Under the pieces are notes generated by a model. It was not told the DNA's origin and searched no databases. It was given only the letters and a program-made list of their open reading frames with translations. Below, in pieces: positions 50,801-61,900 of a stretch of 64,000 bases of DNA (positions are counted from its first letter, which is position 1; every line of letters begins with the position of its first letter). Both the position numbers and the translations under genes were made by a program. Where the stretch lies: assembly GCF_041260155.1 (NCBI RefSeq), contig NC_091932.1:24144746-24208745 (forward strand), written 5' to 3'. The DNA comes from Ptychodera flava (lineage: Eukaryota; Hemichordata; Enteropneusta; Ptychoderidae).

Positions 50801-52900
50801 CCAAAATAAAAAATATGTGCTGTTCCGATTACCCGACCTACCCCAATTTTATCCCCCCGATCCTAGACTTTTTAGAGCTTCGTAAACCCGGAAGTAAAAA
50901 TAATGATATGAAAAAACGTGAAACGCATGAAATTACAGCTAGTTTTCAATCGGGTTCGAACCCACAACATACAGCATCAGTCGCCTAGCATGAAACTAAT
51001 TTTAGTTCGATTTTGATACTTTTTGATCTACTTCAATAAAATGTTGTTGAAACAATACCACGCGTAAATTTCCGTACGCTGATTTTGCATATGAATGCCT
51101 ATCAGCAAGTTGAGAGTTACGTTCACAAAAGTTCGTTGCCCTAGCCCATGGAGGTACTACCTCCATGCCTAGCCCGATAAGGTTTCTGTGTCACATCATC
51201 TCTGCACGATCGAGAAAAGGAGACAAACTGAAGGTTTTATGCATAATATGAATGTCCATAACATTGAAAATAATTCTGATAGCAAAATTGACACGAAACA
51301 TTGGACTTAATATTGGACTTTACTGGTACAGAAACGTGCTCAGTGCAGACTGAACAAGCATGAACAAGCTGTGGTGTCAATGGGCACATGGGCCCGGTTT
51401 TTGAATTCAGTGAACAGACACTGACTCATTTTTCAGAGCAAATAAACCCTAAAATTAACTGTCGGTGACAACCAACCTTTCTGTTTGTTATTTTCCCCAT
51501 TCTAAAATGAATGAAAAAAGCAACTGGAGCAAATCTGACATCAAGAAAAACTCAACTCCGCATTCAAATCAAAACAAAGGATCTGACCCTCCAAGTTGTT
51601 CGTTTTAGCTCTACTGAGTCTGCGCACAAAACTACAAGACCAGCTAGGTCACTACAAAAACACAGCTCACTGGTTTGCAAAGGGCAATGTTGATCCAAAC
51701 TTACAGTAGTGAGGGATGTACCCTAGGAGATAGGTGGCTTTAATCAGAATTTTAGGTGAGGAAGGTTTGAAAAGTCCATTCTATGTAAAAAACGGCGCTG
51801 ATTCCAAAAAAAGCAGTCTTATTGACCCCACTCAAGACAAAATTGCCATTTTGGCCACTTTTTCCTCAAAAAATGGTCATTTTTGGTCAAAAACTGAAAT
51901 CACTTGTTTTTTTTTCACATTTGGAGATCAAATGATGTATGAAAAGTTCATTCCATGTAAAAATGGGTGCTGATTCAAAAAAGCAGTCTTATTCACCAAA
52001 CTCCAGACAAAATTGCCATTTTGGCCACTTTTACCTCAAAAATAGTCATTTTTAGACAAAATAACTTAAAACGATTCGTTTTCTTCGCAATAATATATAA
52101 AACGATGTGTGGAAAGTTAATTCCATGTAAAAATGGGTGCTAATTTCACAAAAAGTAGTCTTATTTACCAAACTCAAGACAAAATTGCCATTTTGGCCGA
52201 TTTTCCCTCAAAAAACGGTCATTTTTAGACAAAAACGGAAAACCTATTGTTTTCTTCACATTCGGAGATCAAATGATGTATGAAAAGTTCATTCCATGTA
52301 AAAATGGGTGCTGATTTCACAAAAGTAGTCTTATTTACCTAACTCAAGACAAAATCGCCATTTTGGCCACTTTTCCCTCAAAAAATAGTTATTTTTAGAC
52401 AAAAAAACTAAAAACGATTCGTTTTCTTCACGTTTGGAGATAAAACCATGTCTGGAAACTCTGTTCCATGTAAAATCGGTGCTGATTTCAAAACAGACAG
52501 TCTTATCGACCTCACTTAAGACAAAATTGCCATTTTGGCCACTTTCCCTCAAAAATGGTCAATTTTAGACAAAAATAACTTTACATGATTTCGTTTTTTC
52601 ACATTTGGAAATAAAATGATGCATGGAAAGTCCCTTCCATGTAAAAATTGGTGCTGATTTCAAAGAAGGCGGTCTTATTGACCCCACTCAATAAAAAATT
52701 GCCATTTTGGGTACTTTCCCGTCAAAAACGCCCTTTTTAGTAAAAAAAATAGCCACATCTTCATGATCTGTATTTGTGACTGTTAGTTTCGTTCCTTTCA
52801 AAATAAATGGCAAGCAATCGTCACCAGAAATTAAAACTTCTCCTTTCCCGTTACATTATCTGTCTGTCATCTTCATTTTTCTCATTGTTAATATGATCAC

Positions 52901-52959
<59 letters not shown>

Positions 52960-55900
52960 GTTGTTGTTGCTGTGGTCATCATTGTCGTTGTCATTGTTGT
53001 CGTCATCGTCATCTTCATTAGTGATATCTTGTGGTTGAATGATCTGAGCAAGAATGGTTGGCATTTGATTACCAGTAAACCAGACTGGTAGAAAAACTCC
53101 ATCAACCTCTTTCCAGCCATGATCTGTAGGCTCAATGTTTTCAAGAGGATCTCGTAGATGTGCATGCTTCCATAGATATGCCACATAATTGCATCGTTTT
53201 AATTTTGTTCAAGAACATCTTTGCATGGTGGCAGCATACTTGCATCAATTCCCTTTATTTTCCCCAGTGGACTTTCTGGATTGGTTGGTTTATATTTCAT
53301 GAGAAAGATTTTCAATCTCGCCTCATTCACAGATGATAATGTTCCCTGACCATAGAGTGAACATACATATCGCTCTATCAGGTTATCGTCATCGGCAAAG
53401 TTTATATTCTCTCCAAGAATGCCGAGTCCTTCAAGACAGAGAGGATTCTTTGCTGCTTTCTTCCATGGGTTCACCTTTCCCCCTGCCTGAAAAAGGGTGA
53501 TGTGTAGTCACATCCTGTCAGAGCATGGTAGCCCGGTAAAGCCTTGCAAAGAACTGGGCCAATGTGATTTCCCAGTGCTGTAATATTGACATACCTTCTA
53601 GTGTTATCACTTGAATGTCCAAGATCCATCCACAGATTGGCATTGAGTTGTCTGGCATGGAACAGCAGGTTGACCATAATATCAGTGTCTGTTGCCCGGA
53701 CGACAACATTCTGTCCTGGTATTGCTCTCGATAATATGTTGAGATGGTACACTAGGCGGGTATCGGCCTCCACATGTGAACATATATATTCAGGTGCCTC
53801 AGTTTGTTCAACAATATCTGTCAAAGTAGCTGTATATTGGATGCAGTGTCCCTCATGTGCAACGATAACTCTCTTTTGCTTTATGATAGATGCATAACTG
53901 TTATTCTTCCATTCTTCAATGAAGAACTTGAGAAGAGCAGTTTTAAAATTTGCTGATCTCAGTGCGTATCTGAAATCTTTCGGACGTAACTGATCTGCAC
54001 CAGTGATGTGAAATGATGCATCATTTGCACCTCTCATATTTTGCTCAGCATTCTTTATACTTTTCACATAACTGTCACAGACAAAGTGAACTTCACCTGC
54101 TTGTACACTGCATATGATCCGCAGGACCAGCTCAGCCACTTTTCCAAAATTCAATGGCAGATCAGAAGGTAATGACTGGATTATAAACATTGCGTCATAG
54201 AGAATCGTGTCAACTCTTGTTGGCTGTGTGTGTCGAATCATACCTTCAAGATGTTTGGAAAGTTTATACTTTGGTGTCTTCTTCATTGTGCCATAAATGC
54301 TGGCCAAAGAGAGAGGAACTGGGGTTAGTGGAAAGGAAATACTTTCTCAAGCTCAATCTTACTTGTACAAGCAAGGTAAACCAACCTGCCAAGCAAATCC
54401 CGTGTTGTCTTCAATTCTACAACCTTTTCATCTTTACCTCGTACGTTACTCTTGGCAGCCGCACTTGCAAAGTTTCTCACTTTCTGTCTTGGCAGTGGTC
54501 TCTCAAATCTTGAAGGATCTTTTAAGCATCCTTGAAGAAAATCTTCTTTCCACTTTTTCCCAAACACAAAGAGATTTAACATGTCATCTTTTACATAATC
54601 TGGCATCTTTTTGCCATCTGCCAAACAATACAGATTGCTGTCTTCAATCAAGGACTCAACAAAAGGATTCATAGTTGTCTCGATCATTTTTGAAATACAT
54701 TCCAAATCTTTGTGGAATTTACTCACTTTTGACTTCCGTGTTTCATGGGAGGGACTAAAATCTTTCTTTATGGCAGCTTTTTCAAAAAGATATCCTACAA
54801 TGGTACTTCTGGCCGATCTAGTAACTGTCCATCGTATGGTTGCTCCTTGACTTTGATGGAATGCAGAGATTCCAGTCTGTCGTGATGCTGCATCAGCATT
54901 TATCGTGCTCTCTAGCACTTGATCCACTGGTTGTCTTGCAAATGAATTGGATGACAACCTCACAGATAAACCACCCCTTTCAAGTTGTTCTCTAATGCCA
55001 GGGTGTGTGGTATCCATATTCAAGAGCCTTAGATAGTACAAACACATATAGCGTGCATAGTTATGGCGATTTGCTGCGAAGAAAATGTCAATCATTTCCC
55101 CAAGCATGAAGCAGAAAAGATCAACATCATTTGTTCGTACAGCTCTACTGAACAACATGTAGATATCAACCATATCAATATAATTTCTCCAAAACTGAGC
55201 ATTAACACCATGTTTTCCAGCTCTGGTAGCATCACAGAATCTGTCATACCTCCTCATGAATGCTATGTACTCATCTGTTTCCTCCAAACCTTTCATTTTC
55301 TCAGGGGATGGTGACGATTGAACAACCTTTAGACCTTCAACCAACTGCCCATAACTATCATTTGCTTCTTCCAGTTGTAAAAACAAATCTAGATGCTTGC
55401 TCGCCATCGCATTTGAAAGGAGAACATGCATTCTTCTTGTCTGATTATAGTGCTTTCCTGATTGAAATGCATTCAGAGAACCCTTTGTAAGGGCACCACT
55501 CTCGATTAAAATGTGGGCTGCACCTGACCCATCCATCAGGTACCCCACTGCTGACAGATAGCGAAGCATTATATGAAATGCCCCAAAACAGACAAAAATA
55601 TTGTCATACTTAGGTCTCATGCTGTCCTGCAATTGTGAAGCAGGTTTGGCGATAGCTAAGTCATATGTTGTTGCAATGTAATCTTCCTTACACTCTTCTG
55701 CAACGGTTACATTTCTTTGCATAGTTTCATTCACAACGTCATGCCTTGTAGGCGGGGCTCCGATATTTGCCAAATAGCCTATTTTTTGAGTTGGTAGATC
55801 ATCTTTGGTTATTGTAGAGTTCCAGCCAGACCACATTGGTACTTTTTTGTTTGTTTTGCAAGATATTATCCATGCAACATCTCTTGAAAAACAGGAATGG

Positions 55901-58900
55901 TAGTTTACAGGCCTGTCCACTGTAACTATACCAAACTGAAAGTGTGATATCATAATTTTTTTTCTTACTGGTTCGAGCAATGTATTTGGAATGTCAAGGC
56001 TTCTTTTACTTTTCCTGCTCACAGAAGGAACTGTATCCATTGGTGCATTTGAAGGTGTCGATGAATGACCTGATGATGGTGGTGAGTTAGTGATGGAGGT
56101 TGTGGTTGTTGTATTGGATGGTGGCAAAACAACGGGAACTTTATTTTGGATACAGATGCCATGTGTGTCATGATACGTTGATTGGTCGTAGTTGTCCCAT
56201 GCTGTTATTGTGCTTAGCCCCTTTTTTGCTTCTAAGCCGTCAGGAAGAATACGATTCTTCTCAATAATTGTTGCTGCAATCTGAGTCTCATATTCTTCTG
56301 CAGTATGATATCCTATACAGTGGCCAAAGTGATTAACAATTTCTTGCACCTTTTTGGAACCAGTAATACTTCTCAAGCCCATGCCCAGAAGTATGTGTTT
56401 AGCTGGTTTCACTGTTCCACGAGTTACTTTGTAAATATCATCTTCAGCTGATGATTCAATATACCTCTCAACTCTCTGACCGGCTTCGTCTTTTGAGCCA
56501 GTGTACAGAATCCTATAAAACTGCAATAGTTCAGCAGGTATATCTGTACACTGGCCATTGTGAATTGCTTCCACTGTAATGGATTTGGGAGTTCATTCTC
56601 ACAGAGTTTCTGGATCTTTTCTCTGAGGAACAAAGCAACATTTTGTATTTCATTTTCCACAGCATCCTTTGCAAAAGAGAGATATGTACCCTGCTTCTTA
56701 CTTTCTTGATCAAGTCGAAGCTTGCTTCCATAGAATTCTTTAATTTTGGACAAAAGATGGTATGGTTCTGGGTTAGGCTCAACTAATCCTTCTTCTTTGA
56801 GGAATTCAATGTAGGTTTCATTGACATTAACCAATTTCATTCGCGAGTCTTTCAAAAAAATTTCACAGTTTATATATGACAATAACTTTAGAAAAGCATT
56901 TTCCCGTCTATTTGTAATTGTTGTGCCCATCTCGTTTTCTTCTAATTTAGTTGCTTTTGAAATATACCTTCTTCTGCATGTATTGTGATATTTGACTTCT
57001 TTAGCTATGAAATCAATATTTCCAAATTTACGGAGGTTAGGCTCATCTTTTAGTTGCCTCGCTGCATTTAAAATGCTGTCTTGTCCTGGTCTAGTCACAC
57101 ATTCAGATAGTGTTTCAAAACCACCGGGAAAATGCTTGCGATCTAGGCCATTGCAGAAAATACACTTGCTTTGAAGCACTCCGGTAGTTGTAGTAGTTCC
57201 CACTGTTGATTTCTCCACCCTAGATCTAGTTTCCACAACATCAGAAAAAGTTTTTCTTTCTTTTGAATGTACCTGATATGATGTAAAGTTACTGTAACAA
57301 CTACTGTGAAAACCATAATGTGGCAATGGTTCAACTTCAAGTTAATAGAATCACATAAAACAAGGTACTTTGATCTCTTCTGATATGCTTTCCGTAATTG
57401 AGCTATCTCGCCTGCTGTCTCCCATGTCTGTTTTGTAAAATGAGTTACTGCCTCATGTAATGTTCTCTATCACCAGGCACATGCAGCACACACTGCAAAG
57501 GCAACTCTAGATTATCATTCATCTTATTAAAAGACAGGAAGGCTGTTTAATAAAGAGAATATAGTATGGAGGGATAGACTTGAAAGTAGACACCTACTTG
57601 ATTTCTTTTTACAAAGGTAATCAAATATCGATCCACTGTATTTTGTTTTTCAATTCAATCAGTTAACAAATTATACTGTATACTCTGAAGATTTTTTTGT
57701 ATCTCGGAGCCACAAAGAGTTACTAGTAACTTGTTACTTCATTTAATAGCTGTAGATTGTTCTGATACAGGATTTTAGAGAAATTATCTGTAATTAAACT
57801 TTTATGGAAGCACAAGTGTACAATACGCCTATTATATCAGCACAGATGATGAAAGCTTTTCTCTCAGCTCTGCTTCATCAAGCCAACACGAGTAACTTAA
57901 ACGAGAAGAACATGAATATCTCGTAAAAATCTCTTGAACCTTATTAGCATTCAAATGTACTTGTAATTTTTCGTATAATGTGAATGTTGCTATACCTTTC
58001 TTTACTTTTTAGGAATAATGAAACAACACCAAAATCCGAACCACATGGCAAAGAAATCAATCTTTCATCACAAAAACTGCTAACATTTGGCGAACAACGT
58101 CATTCTATGTTCTAAATATAACCTATCTGATGTGATATATTACTTTTTTAATTAATATCGGTCACCGACCGGTCTTGATCCGACACTGATTTTCGCACAA
58201 ATTCGCCTCGCAAATAGTCGCACGTAGACAAACCTAGTACGCCTCACTGACGTAACCAAAGTGAACTCAGTGGCGCACTGTTAGAGAGTTGCTATCCATA
58301 TGAGAGTCTATTTACGCAAGGGGATAATTCGCACTTACGCAACACACACGAACAGAAAGCACAAAACAATCATACAAAACCAGAAACTGTGGGTTTACGC
58401 CAAACATCGGGGAGCTTTTTAGTCCACCATGACAGAAATGATAGTGGTCAAACACACGATTTAATATGCATCAATAGATCTCCAATTGTAAAAAAAAATA
58501 ATTTTTTTCCTTAATTTCTTCTAAAATGATCTTTTTTAACAAAGAATTGGTAAAAATGGCAAGTAATAAGACTGCTTTTTTGAATCAGCACTATCTTTTA
58601 CATTGAATGGAATTTCCATACATCATCTGCTCACGAAATTTGAATAAAACATTTTTTTTCAGTTTTTTTCTAAAAATGACAAGTTTTTTGAAGAAAAAGT
58701 GGCGAAAATGGTAATTTTGTCTTGAGTGGAGCAATAAGACTGTTTTTTTTTTTCATTCAACACCAATGTTTACATATGAATTGATGTTCCATACATCATT
58801 TGATCTCCAAATGTGAAGAAAACAATAGGTTTTCCGTTTTTGTCCAAAAATGACCATTTTTTGAGGGAAATCGCCAAAATGGCAATTTTGTCTTGAGTTT

Positions 58901-61900
58901 GGTGAATAAGACTACTTTTTGTGAAATTAGCACCATTTTTATATGGAATGAACTTTCCACACATCGTTTTATCTATTATTGCGAAGAAAACGAATCGTTT
59001 TAAGTTATTTTTTGTCTAAAATGACTATTTTTTGAGGTAAAAGTGGCCAAAATGGCAATTTTGTCTGGAGTTTGGTGAATAAGACTGCTTTTTTTGAAAT
59101 CAGCACCCATTTTTACATGGAATGAACTTTTCATACATCATTTGATCTCCAAATGTGAAAAAAAACAAGTGATTTTCAGTTTTTTGACCAAAAATGACCA
59201 TTTTTGAGGAAAAAGTGGCCAAAATGGCAATTTTGTCTTAAGTGGGGTCAATAAGACTGCTTTTTTTGGAATCAGCGCCGTTTTTTACATAGAATGGACT
59301 TTTCAAACCTTCCTCACCTAAAATTCTGATTAAAGCCACCTATCTCCTAGGGTAATGATATACGCACAGTAAAAACGTGACAAACAAGCACATTATTTTT
59401 TTCAGAAGCTACAAAACATTCTTTTATAACTACAATAGATTTTTTTCTTGGCTTGTGTAGTGCAGACAGTGCAGTAAAAAATGAAAAAATCCCTTGAAGG
59501 TACAATGGGAATGGCTGGCTGTTGTTAATTTTGATGTTTGAATGTACATTAAGCCCTATGAAAGCAAACTTACAGAATATGTGCAAAAAAACATACAGAA
59601 TATTTAAACATGAGGGAATATGCTACAATTTTTAGGGATATTAAAACTTATGAATATTAATGAGCGGTCCGCCTCTCTTGGAAGCCCTATACATTCACAA
59701 CAGTGACACCCAAATTTGTTGACTTTGAAAAAATCTTATAGAGGATGGTGTTTGGAGCCAGCAGCTTGTATTGTGTAAACAAGTGATTATGGCTTGTAGT
59801 ATGTACATCACAGGTGACATCACTGCAACATTAAAACTTACATAAGATGTCCTCAAATGTTTCAGTTAAATCCCCCCAAAATTTTAAAATCCCCCTGAAA
59901 AATTCCAGGAGAGGGGGACCAATCCCCCTGGTATAGTATCCTAGATGAAACACTGCATTGATGACCGTAAATATTGTGTTGTGTCAGTTCTTACAAGTCA
60001 GACTTACCTGTGGATAAACAGTTCACTTTCCTGTCAAAGAATTGTAATTTAGCCATATCAATTTCCGTGGCAGTCTAATAAACCACAAATTTCAATTCTA
60101 CTGATGAATATTTTATTTTAATAAATTGGTATTCAATTTGAGTGCGTTTCATGAGGAAATTGTTCACTGTTAGTTTGTTTGAACACGTAGAAAATGCACA
60201 TTCCGAAATGAAAAAAAATGAAAAAAAAAAAAAAAAAATTTCCCTACCTACCTACCCTATTTTTGAAACCATGTAATCGGAACAGCACAATTTTTTTTTT
60301 TTGGCCTTACTGGCCATAAAGTACAGGAAATAAAACAGAATGCCGAGCACATGACAAGTTTATGAAAATTCGTTTTACAACAGCCTTAAAACGAAATTCG
60401 TTGATCGTTCGTACATCGTCTGGCACGATCACAATGTTGATGGCATCGGCTCGACATTATACCCGGTACAATCAGCAAATACAAAATTTGCTAGTTACAT
60501 TTTAAGAACGCGTGATTCACTTACGTTTACCTTTGTCGAATTTTTGTTTTTTTTGTAAATACTGCTGAATATTGTTAGATTTTCTTTTGGCACTTCCGAT
60601 CGCTCGCACTCGTCCTTCAGATGCCGCCATTGCGTTTGTTGTTTGAGAAAATTCACCTTGACCTCATGATCTATGACCCGCTCAGAACATGCAAGAGGGC
60701 GCGAAACAAAATCGGCCAATCACTGCAATGATTACGTCGTGGTGAGATCTTGTCCTATGTAAACTTCCATGCACTGGAAAGAGTGAGTAAGAACGCTTAA
60801 TCTGATTGGGCGTAGTACGTAATGCATTTCTAGATTGTATGTGTTTACGGAAGTACGACGTACGAGTTTTATCGGGACATTTTGGCAAGTTTAACGTCGT
60901 TTTCTCTGTTATTTCAGACATATGGGCAAGGCTTCAGTGAAAATGCGACATATAGTACTTTACTAGTGTGACACCAGCCGGCAGGTCACGTGCTTTTTTG
61001 ACTTGCCAGGCGGCTATTTTCGCCGGCTGCCGGCTTTTAGCGAGAACACTGTGTGTGTGAAGGACATACATCCGCACATACCTGCAAATATACAGACATA
61101 CAGACATGCAAATCAGATGCAAATGAACTGATTCAGCTTATACGATAACCTCACATTGGTACACCAAATGTGAGCTGACAACCTATTACTTTACATCTAA
61201 TATTACTATGAATAAAATATAATTTTTTCACAAAACAACAGAATTGTTTTTCATTGACTTTACACCATTTAAACTCGTAAGAGTCTAAGAGTTAAATGAT
61301 GCAAATCTTTCAACATAGAAGATGTATAACAAGCCGTAAATCAATGAGGGGGCTGTCATAACCTGCTGTCTGGTATGATATGATGAAATTAATTTTTTGT
61401 TTGACAAACCATTTCCTAACCTTTACAGGTTTTGCAAAAATAGTGTCCACAACCATAGTGTTACAATCATATTGGGTGGTTTGACCCCCAAAGACTGCAG
61501 ATCTGAGGTCAAATACTAATACATGTAGGGTTCTGATAATGATGACAGACTATCAGAGCTGAATCACAATAACAGATCAGATACTTGCTATAACAGTGCA
61601 TATACAGACCTGTTTCACAGTCCCATAGCCTGCATGAATTGTCTGCTGAGCCTGTTACCACTCTGGTGGTATCCCCTGATGGAATGATGTAAGGAACTCA
61701 AAGTGACAAGAACATAGTGAGCATATGGGGAAAGTTATTGAACCTTTATCCTGTCAAGTTCATCGGTCACAGACAGGTCAAGTTTGATGAAACAACCATG
61801 GCATAACGTGTCCCCTATTTTAACAAAGACTTGAATATATGATGATCCCTGGAAGCACAAGTTGTGAGTGGAACATGATTTTTGTTATTTATTTGACCTG

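Larger units (their letters stand above)
51721..59352. mobile_element. 7.6-kb transposon with ~1-kb TIRs carrying a FEN/XPG-like gene
   Basis: The left end CCCTAGGAGATAGGTGGC is the exact complement of the right end GCCACCTATCTCCTAGGG. Both are bordered by TA (51,719-51,720 and 59,353-59,354), the likely target. The inverted repeats extend inward to about 52,740 and 58,490 with high identity in the outer ~500 bp. The centre encodes one large minus-strand gene (57,343-52,897). It sits in an EIF3I intron. It matches none of the well-described DNA transposon classes that I can recall by its protein content. Confidence 0.8.
50200..61051. mobile_element. Probable hAT-like element enclosing the 7.6-kb element
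   Basis: The left end CAGGGTTATCTCTAAG resembles the complement of the right end, CAGTGTTCTCGCTAAAAG. Outside them are TTTGTGTG and TGTGTGTG, a near-match 8-bp target. CAG-starting termini and 8-bp targets are typical of hAT. GGCGGC-rich blocks follow both ends. A probable first exon of its gene lies at 60,531-60,630. Removing the nested 7.6 kb leaves about 3.2 kb. The flanking GT-repeat weakens the target-site evidence. Confidence 0.4.

Noticed and set aside
50795..50850. Inverted match to 60,240-60,310 around GCTGTTCCGATTAC, considered as arms of another enclosing element
   Set aside because: Only about 40-50 bp match, and no termini or target duplication can be placed; probably two copies of a small repeat.
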